Assembly: GCA_014529385.2 (NCBI GenBank) | Contig: CM043969.1 | Location: 29,716,946 to 29,780,945 of the forward strand | Source: Adiantum capillus-veneris | Lineage: Eukaryota > Streptophyta > Polypodiopsida > Polypodiales > Pteridaceae | Reading direction: 5' to 3' | Length of the DNA stretch: 64,000 nucleotides | In this document: in pieces, positions 48,592-60,444 of the stretch | How positions within the stretch are numbered: the stretch's first letter is position 1 | How the letters are laid out: every line of letters starts with the position of its first letter | The notes under the pieces: model-generated | What the model saw: the letters and a program-made list of their open reading frames with translations, nothing else | Databases searched by the model: none | What the model was told of the DNA's origin: nothing | Made by a program: the position numbers and the translations under genes

Positions 48592-50640
48592 ATGGCGCCC
48601 AAAGCCAGTCGTGGTTGTAAACTGTCCACCCAGTCAGGCATTGATTCCAACCGTGTCGACCCTGTTCCTAAGGCATCAGAAAGAGAGTTTGATCCTAAGA
48701 AGGACCCGGAGAGTGAGACTGAATCTCAAGAGGAGCATAGTCATGTTGAGGAGGCCAGGGACTCGCAGTACTCCAGTCATTCTAGGAGGAGAAGGGCTGA
48801 GCGTGAAGAACACAAAACCAGGAGTTCTTGGACACACACAGGGCAGTTGAGGCCAAGGGCAGCAAGGTCAATCATCACAATTCCAACAGGAAATCCAGAG
48901 AAGATACAGAGACTGAAATTGAAGAAGAAGTTTACTATGATGCTGACACCGATCGCTACAGGAAGTCTTCAAGATGAAGTCAGGCTCCCAAGGTCAAAAG
49001 AAGGAGAGACGATGCCGACCGAAATGATTATACTTCTTCATTGAAAATATCTTCCTGGTGTTCAAAGGAGGAAAGAAAGATGATCCGGATGTTTATAATC
49101 AAGCTTTTGAGCAGTATGCCGAGTTGAAGAATATTGATGAAGATGACTGGGAGAATATTTTCCTCAGACACTGAAAGATGCAACAAGGAAATGGTATTAC
49201 CATTACCCAGCTTGTTAACTCAGATCATACAACAAATTGCTCAAGGCTTTTAGATTGGAGTATTCAGACAATAGGGGTGATGAGGACATCCCCTGCAAGC
49301 TAGGTAAGATTAAACAAGGGAAATTATCAGTGAGAAGTTATGTTGAGAAGATCAAGGAGTTAACTAGGCAGTTGTAGGAGCCACCATCAGAAAGGAGGCT
49401 ACACGCATGGTTTCTAAATGGGTTCTACAGTAAAAGAAGCTCAGAGAACAAGAGTTACCTACACCAACAAAGAAGTTTAATGATTTGGTGCAGAGAGCTC
49501 TGAAGCTTGAACAAAAAGCTAAGAACGAGAGAAGCCACAAGAAGAGGAGGTCCAACAGCAACAGTTCTTCCACCAAGAATTCCGATTCTAGTGAGACCTC
49601 CAACAGCTTTGACAACAGCTTAGATGAAAAGAGCAAGGACAAGACTAAGAAGGGGTCTTGGTCCAGGAAGATTGATGAAATGGCCCGGAAGATTGCTGAA
49701 ATCAGCCACACCAGACAACCGGTTAGGAGAATGGAAACTTGGTTCTCAAGGTGCAAATCTAAAGATCATGGTTCCAATGAATGTCCACAACGTACCTATT
49801 CAAGCAAAGCGTATGGTCATTTATGGAATAATTGTGGCATTCACATTTATCACTTCAAGAAGGGAAAGGATTTGTCTCTAGTGGCATTCACTAATGCTGA
49901 ACCAGTGAAAGTACAGACAACCACTGTACCCCAAGAAGAGAAACATGTACCAGTGGCACTGGTATTGGGCACGGCAGATACCAAGGAGGTAGTGGCCGAG
50001 GCTAGGGTCGTGGTAATTTTCAAAATTGAAGCCTTTATTGTTATACTTGTGGCAAGTATGGGCACTTTGCGGCTCAATGTCCAGAGGTGCCCAATATTGC
50101 AGCTACTGAGGCAAAATCCCTAGAGCCAGTTCCAGTACAAGCAGTTACATGTAGTAAAGGGGTAGTCATGGAGGAAATCCCAGATAGCCGATAAAACCAA
50201 TTAGTCCTGAAACTAGAAAATGGACCCATCAGAGAGAGAGGTATGGAAGACAAAGGATAAAGAGAAGGTAGTCGATGAATGGTAGGAGCAGAGAGAACAA
50301 GCGGCTAAGATCACATGAGATATAGCCAAGAGGATACCAGAGGAGCCATAAAGTTCTGATGCTCGAGTCATTTAGAAGATACCAGCCCAATCTTCTGAGA
50401 AAAGACAGCCAGATCAGTCAGGATCTGGAATTTTTGAGACTATGTTGGTGGTAGTCCAAGGACTGGTGGAAGATCTAAGAAACGTCAAATCAGATCTAAT
50501 TGCAATGGAAAAAAATGAAGTGGCAAAATAGACACCAGAATAGAGGATTGGCACTGTGAAGATAGTCCCGATTTCTCAAGTTCTGATAATAACTTTGATA
50601 AAGAGAGAGAAGAAATTCATATAAAAATATGTGAAAGAAT
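48592..50640 (+). pseudogene. Gag of second gypsy family, copy 1 (partial)
   Basis: Begins MAPKASRGCK and matches the product at 55,001-57,060 through the Gag core, the Lys/Ser-rich stretch (KNERSHKKRRSNSNSSSTKN) and decayed CCHC knuckles in which Cys residues are lost (RTYSSKAYGHLWNNC). Frameshifts and stops are frequent. It stops matching near 50,640, before protease. Confidence 0.8.
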
Positions 50641-51527
50641 TCACATTAGGAAGGGAATGGGGTCTAAGGGGGCCTCTTTATTTGCCACGGGATTAAAAAG
50701 GAGATTATGGAAGGGGCAAATGGGTGGATGCCATGTGGACTAAAATGGTGGATATGCTAGGGCCTAAAAGTAAGTGGTCAAATTTGTACTCTTTTATAAA
50801 ATACAAAGAGAAAATCTCTTATAAATTCAAAAAAATGAACTTTCCTCTAAATAGTTCTCTAAAAACCGATACGTTCTCTCTCTAGTGGCAGTCAGTTTCT
50901 CCCCCCCTCTCTCCTAAAAAGGGGTCCCTCCAAAAACGTGCTGATCATTCCCTCCCTCTCTCTCTACTGTACCATCTCTCACCTCTCTTCACTTCACCTT
51001 GCAATAGTTACTTCTCTTTCCTTCCTTTCAGTTTTCCCTCCCAAAAGCTCTGTAGCAGAAGTTTGAACCTCCTTTCCCTCCTCAAGCTTACTGCATTCTC
51101 CTCAAGCTAAAGTTCTCCATTTCTCCATGAACCTCACTCAACACATCTACCTAAAGCTGAAGATCTGTAGCATATCCTTCTGCTAGATCATCCCTCTTTC
51201 TTTCCTCAACAGGTTTCCTGCTCCTTCTCCATTGTGCTCTCTAGAGAGGATCTACTTTCCTCTCAAGATTTGCAACATTATCTTCCCTATTAAGCCAACA
51301 AGCAGGTGGAGCAATATAGCAGTACGTGGCATCCTTCGTCTGATGTACCATCAAGAATATTGCTCTATACAACTGAGAACATGGATGTGCAATCTCTAAT
51401 AATAAGTGTTTGTCTGCAGGTTGTGCCACTATTCTCCCTGGCATCATCAGGTACTCGATGACCTAGGAGTGTCATTGACTCCATTTCATGCAGCAATGTA
51501 CAAGACGACAGTGGATGTTGGGCGACG
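50641..51527. other. Flank of the two-gene cassette
   Basis: Starts where gypsy copy 1 ends. CT-rich at 50,870-51,240, which could be a promoter or 5' UTR for the gene at 51,528. TATAAAAT at about 50,796 is a possible TATA box. No coding frame is convincing. Confidence 0.4.
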
Positions 51528-52715
51528 ATGGAGTTCAAACAATTGATGTGGGTGACTATGCAGCCTATCTCAAGAGGTGCACACAAGGTCTCAAGGAGAC
51601 ACATGGCTTCTCGAGCACACCATTGGAAGGGAAAGATCATGGAGTTCAAGAAAACCCATGACGGCAAGCGTCTTGAAAAGGTGCAACATGTGTATGCTGC
51701 TTCACAACTGAAGCTAAAGACAACAGTGGCTCCATCGAGGTTTCCTGCAAACTGTAATTTCACTTCTCTGTCAAGTTTTTAGATTGTATATTTTGTATTT
51801 CTGCTATATATATTGCTTTGATGTCTTTAAGGCTTTCATTGCTTGTTCGTGTTTGCAGACGTATTCCCATCCGTTTTTGTAGAGTGGGATCCAATAAAGT
51901 CCTTGACAGGAACTTTTGAGGCCATCCACGTTGACCTTGGCAAGCTGCTCTATGCTGCTTGTCCATTCGTGGAGCTTTTCTCACGGGACATTTTTTTTTA
52001 TAACCATACTTATGTAACGCCTAGGCAAACTGGGTATTGTAATCTTTCTCCGGTTCATCCACCAACCTTGCAAAGTATGGATTGGCCTAAGCTTGATAGT
52101 GCCTTGATCACAGCAACCAAAAGGAGAATTGAGGCGGATGTGCATTCATCAATGAAGTGCACCTATGGTTCCTATAAAGCTTCTCTAGCTTGGTTTATGT
52201 CCCTTCATGTGTTCGTGTTTATCTTTGGACTGCAAAGTGTTCAAGGGACACCAACAATGTGGACTTGCAAAGGGAGAAGTGTGATCAACAGTTTCCTTGC
52301 AGTTGGATGGGAGACTAAGGTGGTCAACCACCAGGGAGATACAATCAAGTGCTCTATAGTTACTGAGAATGTGGCGTGCATATACCATATTGCGAAGCAA
52401 AGCTTGTCAATTGTCTTTCCCTACAGAAGATGGAAGTTGATGAAGGGAGAATGGGAGGCACTAGACTGTGATGTTGCTCCTAGAGAATCAATTGATCTGC
52501 AAATATGCCTTCACGACAATGCAATACACGACGTTTTGGTGAATAACGATTGGAATCTCAGTCACCTTTGCAAGTATCTTAATCTTAGATATACCTTGCC
52601 CAATCAATTTGTTTTTGTAATTAATGAAAATGTTGTTAGTTCCAAAAAAGAGAAGAGATTTCTATGTGAAACCATTGGTTTTCCGCGATGTATTAATGTA
52701 AAAGCTTGTAATTGA
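51528..52715 (+). CDS. Unknown protein, cassette gene X, one intron
   Basis: Exon 1 (51,528-51,753) and exon 2 (51,859-52,715) join through a 105-bp GT-AG intron (donor TGTAATTT, acceptor TTTGCAG) and keep one frame, giving about 360 residues. Exon 1 encodes a basic, HWKGKIMEFKKTHDGKRLEK-like part. Exon 2 encodes a globular protein with many Cys, Trp and Phe (DVFPSVFVEWDPIKSLTGTF at its start, ending CETIGFPRCINVKACN). I recognise no family, signal peptide or catalytic motif. The frame is open throughout. The true start could lie further upstream, since an in-frame stop is only at about 51,461. Gene Y follows 305 bp downstream. Confidence 0.5.
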
Positions 52716-52925
52716 AGAGATTTCGCTCCCATTAATACATATGTTTGAATCTTTGTTTCATGTTTAATTTGTTCAACATTTTGTTTGAAATATGCAAGTT
52801 TTTTAGTTTCAAGCTTGAAGACTTTCAATGTTGGTGTCTTTCAATGCTTGTCATGTGATTTTGTTTCTAATTATAGTTTTAAGTTAATTTGATGTTAAAT
52901 TTAAGTGCTTTTAAAAAATGACATT

Positions 52926-52935
52926 GAGTATAAAA
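52926..52935 (+). promoter_or_regulatory. TATA box of cassette gene Y
   Basis: AGTATAAAAG lies about 90 bp upstream of the ATG at 53,021, a good distance for a plant promoter. Confidence 0.5.
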
Positions 52936-53020
52936 GTGACTGTAGGTTTTAAACTTCATTTCTCACATTCATAAAACTCAAGCTTTCAGCTCTCTTCCCA
53001 TCTTTTTCGCGAATAGACCC

Positions 53021-54380
53021 ATGGCAACATCTTCTGATGCACTTCTCACACACTTACAGAAGATAGGACTTGTAGATCGTGCACATGAGCTAGTCAGTGT
53101 GTTTGAGGGGACGATCGACATGCATGCCACTGCTAACCTTCATGTAGAGGGATTCTAGAGCTTTCTTGACTACATGATGGAGCACATGGAAGAATATGCA
53201 ATACTCTTTGAGGGATCCAACATGGCATGGTTGCTAGTAGATTTTCTCAAACACCTTTATGCGGCTGACAAAAAATTTTGTTATTGCTTGTTGAGGTTTA
53301 TAAAAGGCCTTACTGAGCGGGACTATATGACAAAGGATGAGGATGACCTCATAGACTTGGGCATGGGGTGCATAGGGACGCAATTCATCTCTTGGGACAT
53401 GGTTCTGTTATTGCTAGTGCTTGAGGGCATGAAGAAGGGAAAATCAAAGGAAAAGACCGACCATAAAGCTCCTGTAACCATTGTGGAGGAATCAAATGAA
53501 TTTATTGAAGAGGTTGATGAGCAGGCTGAAGCATCTATGGCACTTGTCCTCTTGCAAGATCCCAGCTCCACTATGGAGGAAGATGGGATGATAGAGGGAG
53601 ACGAGGTGCTGGAGGAAGCTCCCGACCTCCAAATTCTCACTTTGTATGTAGTGGTGGTGGATGCTCATCACTTCTTGTTCCTTGATGACATTGCAAAGAC
53701 ACTAGGACTCAAAGAAGATGAGTTGCTCTCAATGCTCGCTATCTATGAGGGCATGAAATATCCCAGTGGAAAGCAAGAGAAGGTCATCTTTCATATTGAC
53801 TTTGAAGACCAAGGTCTCCCACCAAGCCTCTCATTCCTCCCTAGTGAAAACGAACAGAATTTGGTACAAACCGTGGAAAATACACTTATGGAAATCAAAT
53901 CATGTGCCTCATTTTATGAAATCATCCCGGAAAGCGCTTTTCTTCCACACAAACCATTGATCATTATGGGTGGAGAAGATCGCTCTAGCATCGACCTTAT
54001 AAGGAAAACTCTTGAAGAGATGGATGAGGAAACTGAGGTAGCCACTTTTTAACTTTATCGATAGTAAATTGTATCCTATAGCAAGTGTTGAAGTTGTTTA
54101 AATTGTTTTGCAGACTGCATACCGTGTTGATAAGTTTGCAATGCATACTGGAGGTTCGCACAACAAGCCTATGGGTAGAGATAGCTCCCTGTGGCACTAC
54201 CTTGGCCATCTGGGGACATCCATTCTTGGAATTGCACACATAGAGTTCTCCAAGCATGGTTCTGCGAAGCTGCTCAAGTACAATGCATTAAGTGCCATCC
54301 TTGCTGAAGATTCCCTTACCCTTAATGCTCACAAGTGTATCTTGGTGGACCGAGAGGCGGCATTGTATGACTTTACATGA
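53021..54380 (+). CDS. Unknown acidic protein, cassette gene Y, one intron, one stop
   Basis: Exon 1 (53,021-54,037) starts MATSSDALLTHLQKIGL. Exon 2 (54,114-54,380) follows a 76-bp GT-AG intron (GGTAGCC to TTTTGCAG). Joined frame: about 427 residues. One in-frame TAG at codon 46 (53,156) breaks it; otherwise it is open, so it is either a very young pseudogene or carries a sequencing error or a recoded site. Residues 135-210 are strongly acidic (EESNEFIEEVDEQ, MEEDGMIEGDEVLEE). The remainder looks globular, ending DREAALYDFT. No family is recognised. It is transcribed in the same direction as gene X and may form a unit with it. Confidence 0.5.
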
Positions 54381-54886
54381 AAGCACCCTGGGTTAGTCCT
54401 CTCCCATTGTGCCTTAAGCCTAGGCCAAGGGGTGAGAAACCCAGAGGATATTGTCCCAACCTATGGTGTCAAGTCGGCCATTCGTCCTATACCAAAATAT
54501 GTAATCTACAAGAAAACCAACCAGCCATGATGTAATATCCAGAGCAATATACAATAACTTTGTCTTTTGTTCTTTGTTTGTCACTTCATGTACTTTTTTT
54601 TCTATTGCACATATTGGCCAATAAATCTTTTTCTTCAACGCGTTCACACCTCCTCGACCATCCAAGAACCCGTTTGACGTGGGACGACTACCGGCGAATA
54701 TTTTGTGAAACAAAGCCGTTTTTAGTGCGTACGAAGGCCGTGGGACAACCAAAAGCCACGCCGATGAACAACAACACGGAAAGAGCCATTCTATTGATTC
54801 ACAAAAACTGCCCCATGCATGCCGTGGCTCCAGTATTTCTATCTTTTCCTCCAGTTCTATTGATTGACTAATGAATCACCACACTG
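54381..54886. other. Spacer between cassette and second gypsy copy
   Basis: No gene seen. It holds the probable 3' UTR of gene Y and unassigned sequence. Confidence 0.4.
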
Positions 54887-55000
54887 GAATAAGCTATCTA
54901 AAGAGATCAAATCCAATTCCATTTTGGCAATCACGGTGGCTAGAGCTATTGCTCGTTGACTAGTAGACTCCTCTCCTAGTTTGAGTTTCAGCTGTAGTAA

Positions 55001-57060
55001 TGGCACCCAAATCCAGTCGTGGCCGGAAACCATCCTACTGTGTTGACCCTATTACTAAGGAGTCAAAAAGAGACTTTGATCCCAAGGATGAACAAGTAAC
55101 TGACACTGAGGCTTAGGAGGAGCACAGTCATGCTGATGAGACACAAGACTCTCAGCATTCTAGTCAGTCCAAAAGACGTAGGGCTGAACGGGAGGAATGC
55201 AAGGCCAAGAGTTCTCGGACCACACATGGAGACAAAGGAGCCAAAGGAAGTAAAGGAAGTCATCATACTTCCAGTAGAAAAGCCAGGGAGGAGACAACAA
55301 CTGAGATGGAGGTAGAAATTAATTGGGATGCAGACACGGGCCATTATAAGAAAGCTTCCAAAAGGAGTCAGGATTCCAAGGTGAGAAGAAGAAGAAATGA
55401 GGCTGATAGACATGATTACACATCTTCATTGAAAATTTCTTTTCCCATGTTCAAAGGAGGAAAGAAGGATGATTCGGATATTCATATCCAAGCCTTTGAG
55501 CAATATGCTGAGTTAAAAAATATTGATGAAGATGATTGGGGTGACTACTTTTCGCAAACATTAAAGGAGGCAGCAAGGAAATGGTACTACCATTACCCGA
55601 CTTGTCAACTCAGATCATATAATAAACTGCTTAAAGATTTTTGACTGGAATATTCGGACAACAGAGGGGATGAGGATATACACTGTGAACTGGATAAGAT
55701 AAGGTAGGGAAAATTGTCAGTCAAAAGCTATGTTGAGAAAATCAAGGAATTAACTAGACAACTACAGGAACCACCATCCAAAAAGCGGCTGCGAGTATGG
55801 TTTTTGAATGGTTTTCACAGTAAGAAGCTTAGGGAACAGGAGGTTCCGACACCAACCAAGAAATTCAATGATTTGGTGTAGCGGCCCCTGAAGCTAGAAC
55901 AACAAGCTAAGAAGGAAAAGAGTCATAAGAAGAGGAGGTCCAGTAGTAGCAGTACTTCTACTAAAGATTCTAAGTCCAGTAGAGCCTCCAGTAGCTCTGA
56001 AAGCAGCTCAGAAAGAACCAAAGACAAGATTAAGAAAGGATCTTGGTCTAGGAAGATTGAAGAGATGGCCAGGCAAATTGCTGAAATTAGCCAAACCAGA
56101 CAATCGGTAAGAAGAATGGAAACCTCGTGTTCAAAGTGTAAATCTAAAGACCATGTTTCAAATGAATGTCCACAATGCACTTATTGCAAAGCCTATGGCC
56201 ATCTATGGAACAACTGTGGTATTCAAATTCATCATTTTAAGAAGGGAATTGATCTGCTAGTGGTGGCATTCACCAATGCTGAACCAGTAAGAGTGGAAAC
56301 TACCAGTGCTTCTCAAGAAGAGAAACCAGGTGTAAGTGGTACTGGTGCAGGGCGCGGTAGATACCAAGTGGGTACTAGCCGGGGCCGAGGTCATGGAAAT
56401 TTTTTGAATCAAAGCCTAAATTGCTATACATGTGGTAAGTATGGGCACTTCATGGCTCAATGTCCAAAAACACCTAGGGCTGCGGATACCGAGGCGAAGG
56501 TTCCAGAACCGGTTCCTGTATGAGAAATTAAATGAAGCAAAGGCCTGGTGATTGAGGAAATTCCAGAAAGACCAGCGAAACCAGTCACTCTTGAAAGTAG
56601 CAAATGGGCTCAGCAGAGAGAGGTATGGAAGGCCAAGGGTAAAGAAAAGGTGGTTGATGAATGGCAGGAGCAAAGAGAACTAGCGGCAAAAATCACTGAG
56701 GATTTAGCCAAGAAGCTGCCAGAGCAACCAGAGAGTTCTGATGCTTGGGTCATTCATAAGATACCTACCCAGTTGTCTGAGACAACACAACCAAATTAGT
56801 CAAAGCCTAGGATGCCTGACACCATGTTGGCTGCAGTACAAGGGTTGATGGAAGAGTTGGGAACTGCTAAAGGAGCTGAAAGCACTGAATCAAAGGAATG
56901 GTATTGTGAAGATACTACCAGTTCTTCAAGTTCTGACAACAACTCTGATCATGAGAAAGAGGAAATTCATGTCAAAATTTGTGACAAAATTCAAAAACTC
57001 ACTGTGGAGTTAGAGGACATTAGAAGAACTTTACCTAAAGCAGCAAAGTTCATCAGGCAG
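55001..57060 (+). pseudogene. Gag with three CCHC zinc knuckles
   Basis: Starts MAPKSSRGRK. The Gag core is at about 55,420-55,640 (SFPMFKGGKKDDSDIHIQAF); TGA at 55,642 and TAG at about 55,879 break it, both readable as CGA and CAG changed by deamination. Three CX2CX4HX4C knuckles follow: CSKCKSKDHVSNEC (about 56,131), CTYCKAYGHLWNNC (about 56,176) and CYTCGKYGHFMAQC (about 56,422), after a KKRRSSSSST basic stretch. Most plant gypsy Gag proteins have one knuckle. An acidic linker (56,812-57,060) leads to protease. Confidence 0.85.
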
Positions 57061-57063
57061 TGA

Positions 57064-57480
57064 ATGAAGGCTGAGGCGGAGGCCAGATCAGTTGACTTGA
57101 TAGCTGTCAGAGATGATGAAGTGCCGATGATTCAGGTGGACTACAAAGTGCAAAAACAGCGGGAACCACTCTCAAGCGTCATACTAGATGGAGAAGCAGG
57201 GGTAAACATTTTGGGAGTACATCTTCAGCAAAGGATGGGAATTACTAACCTGAAATCAACAGCTTTCAAAGTTCGAATGGAAGATCATCGAGTGGTGCAG
57301 GCAACTGGAATGCTAGAGAATATGCAGATATGAGTAGGCAAAGCAAAGTTCAAAGACAATTTCCTAGTACTGGATGTGCAAGGAGCATATGGGATGCTAT
57401 TGGGACGCCTATGACTGCGAACAGCACAGGCTGTTCACGACTATGCTAATCAGACTTTGACAATACAAGGGGCCGATAAC
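57064..57480 (+). pseudogene. Retropepsin of second gypsy family
   Basis: VILDGEAGVNIL has its catalytic Asp at 57,187, with DGEA in place of the usual D-S/T-G-A. The distal GMLLGR block follows at about 57,391. A stop at about 57,331 breaks it. Confidence 0.7.
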
Positions 57481-57495
57481 AGAATCTAGATTCAG

Positions 57496-58914
57496 ATGAA
57501 TAACACCAAAAGTTGGAAAAAAGAACTGAGACCCAAAGAGCTTTGCCAGAAGTACAAGGTGAAGAAAATTGAGAGAATGTTGGCAGCTATGAATATTTTT
57601 CCATTAACAGAGATAGATCTCAATGCAGTTTTAATAAAAAAAGATGAAGCTGAAAAACAAAAGAAACAATTTCTAGAACAATTCACTGAACTAAATTCAA
57701 GAGAACATCTAGTTCGGTTAACTGGAAGGCCAGAAGAACCAGTTGAGTTCATCACACTAGTAGAATCGGCATGCTCTGGAGGAGCTACTGGAAATCATAA
57801 TGGTAATTCAGAGCTTAGAGGATCGTCTTGGGATTATGCTGAGGAGTCAACCAAGAGAAAGGGTGGAGGGCCTAACTGGTTGCTTCCAGATGATAAGGAA
57901 ATAGTGGAATGGAATTTAGGGTCTGAAGAAAACCCTAGAATGATCAAGGTTAATAAACATCTGAATCCTACGATGAAAGAGAAGGCACAACATATGTTCC
58001 AGCACTATGAAGATGTGTTCGCATGGGAACATACTAATCTCAAAGGAGTGGATCCAGAGGCCTGTCAACTTAGAATACCACGAAACATACTAATCTCAAA
58101 GGAGTGGATCTAGAGGCCTGTCAACTTAGAATACCGCTGAAACCCAATGCCAGGCCAGTATGACTGCAGCGCTATTGAATGAATCCAAATTATGCTAATA
58201 AGGTCAAAGAAGAGATTAAGAACCTTCTAAAAGCTAGGTTCATTACTGAAGTAGCCGGTAGTGATTGGTTGTTTCCGATTGTGGTTGTGCCTAAGAAGAA
58301 TGGGAAGCTGAGAGTATGTGTAGATTATAGGAAACTGAATGCTCAAACCATCAAGGACCCATTTCCATTATCCTTCACAGATATGTTACTTGATGAGATT
58401 GCAGGATATGAGATGTATAGCTTTCTGGATGGATATAGTGGCTATAACCAGTTACAAATTGCTCATGAGGATCGGGGAAAGACCACTTTCATTACGGAGT
58501 GGGGAGCATTTATTTAGCTGGTAATGCCATTTGGCCTTTGCAATGCACCGGCCACTTTTCAAAGATGTATGATGGAAATCTTAAGTAAATTTTTTCATCA
58601 ATTCTTCGCCATATTCATGGATGACTTCACTGTATCTTCCACAGATGAAAAGATTTACTATTTCTTGAGATGGTATGTAAGCGCTGTCAGGAAAAGCGGA
58701 TTTGTCTAAATCCATTAAAATCTATTTTCTTAGTCTGGAAAGCACAGCTACTGGGACATGTGGTGTCTCGAAATGGAATAGAAATGGCCAATGACAAGAT
58801 CCAGTGCGTTGAACAGGCCAAGGCGCCTAGGAATGAATCAGAATTAAGTTCTTTTCTGGGATATATTAATTTTTACAGAAGGTTTGTGCATAAGTTTACT
58901 TCTCAAGCATACCA
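57496..58914 (+). pseudogene. Reverse transcriptase of second gypsy family
   Basis: Linker and RT start at 57,496-58,113 (DVFAWEHTNLKGVDPEACQL). A 56-bp tandem duplication (about 58,028-58,138) shifts the frame. RT then continues from 58,179: WLFPIVVVPKKNGKLRVCVD, FLDGYSGYNQ, MPFGLCNAPATFQR and active-site FMDD at 58,614-58,625. Two TGA codons at 58,161 and 58,176 stand where Arg is expected. Confidence 0.85.
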
Positions 58915-59344
58915 TTGTATGAGCTTACAAAGAAAACCAGCAAGTTCAACTTGACTGCTGAATGTGAAGAAAGTTTTCAGAAATTAAAGAATGCCATCGT
59001 CAGTAAACCTATTCTTCGACAATCGGATTGGGATGTCATTTTCAATGTACATGTGGATGTTTCGGGACTGGCAATGGGAGCAATTCTAGCTCAGCCAGAA
59101 GGAAGAACTGACTATCCTGTATACTTTGCTAGTCGCAGATTTAGCCAAGCTGAACAAGGATATACAACCACTGAAAGAGAGACTTTAGGGATGGTTTATT
59201 TGCTAGGCAAATTGTTTCATTTCTATGTGGATCATCAAGCCCTATTATTCTTGATTAAAAAAGATATACAAGGATATACAACCACTGAAAGAGAGGCTTT
59301 AGGGATGGTTTATTTTCTAGGAAAATTGTTTCATTTCTATGTGG
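58915..59344 (+). pseudogene. RNase H of second gypsy family, truncated by insertion
   Basis: FNVHVDVSGLAMGAILAQPE and the YTTTERE block are present. A segment of about 117 bp (39 codons, from QGYTTTERE) is duplicated in frame with changes. The frame is cut at 59,344, in a GTGG just before the Tat LTR. Confidence 0.85.
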
Positions 59345-60383
59345 TGACGCATGCTTTTCCATACATGGGAACCCCCCATATTTTTTTTTCTCTTTTACCA
59401 AAAATATTTCTTATTATATAAGTTACTTTTTATTTTTTCTTCCCTTTTTCACAAACGTTTTAGCCTTTATTAAATAAATAAGACTTATGCTAAATCAATC
59501 ACGATGTAGCATAAATAAGTAAGCTTTCTTTGTTGATCTCTCTTTTGACCTTAAATATTATATATATATATTCTAAATTACATTATATATTTTAGTATTT
59601 TCTAATATATTTTTCATGTATATATATATTAATCCACCCTACCAAATATTTTATTCACTAGTTTTCATTTTCAAACCTCAACCCCACTTTCAAATTTCAA
59701 TAATACCTCCATCTAGATGATTGCCAATCTTTTCAAAACTCTAGGTCATGTTTTCATACACATGAAGGAGCTCACACTTGAAGGCAAGAGAGAAGTCCAC
59801 TCAAAGGGGACCACCAAAAGACCTTTGCAGCCACAAATAATACATTATTTGGTTGAATTTTTTAAGTAGAGAAGAATCCCGAATCTGAAGGAGCGTTCAA
59901 CATGAAATATGTAGCTCGTGATCTCAACTTTTAGCTCAATTTGTTTCAGAATTTTTGGAGTTATGAACACCGAGATATGATTTTTGTAGTGGACCCCAGT
60001 TTTCTGGTGTAATGGTGACACAGGCCATCCCCAATTTTCTTCCCTCTAGAATGGCTATGGTTCTACAAGTCTTCAAGCATGATTACAAGAGACAAGGCTC
60101 TTTTAATGAGGTCATGGAAAGTCTAGAGTGATTCTATCACCATTTTTGGAGGATCCATCCTCATCAACAACTATCCACTGACGGGAGCAAAGCGAACCCC
60201 GAACCTCGACGGCCTTTAAAACACCAGGGACCGAATGGCGCGCCTCGAGCCTGTCATGGTAAAGAAAAAAGGGGCACCACCTAGCTTCAGCGGCTAGGTC
60301 GCAAACAACACACCACCATAACAAAGTTTTCATCCAAGAGAGATGGATGCTTGGGAGTAATGATGAAGAGGAAAGGGAATGAG

Positions 60384-60444
<61 letters not shown>

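Larger units (their letters stand above)
54887..59344 (+). mobile_element. Second gypsy family, copy 2, interrupted
   Basis: Leader, Gag, protease, RT and RNase H in plus order. Cut at 59,344 by the LTR of a minus-strand Tat element. The LTR of this copy is missing on the left; integrase is missing. Confidence 0.85.

Noticed and set aside
51365-51763. 132-codon minus-strand frame
   Set aside because: Antisense to exon 1 of cassette gene X, which joins to a long exon 2 by good splice sites; the plus-strand reading is preferred, though not proven.
50641-54886. Terminal inverted repeats around the two-gene cassette
   Set aside because: GGGAATGG at 50,655 recalls the MULE end, but no inverted partner was found on the right, so no transposon is claimed.
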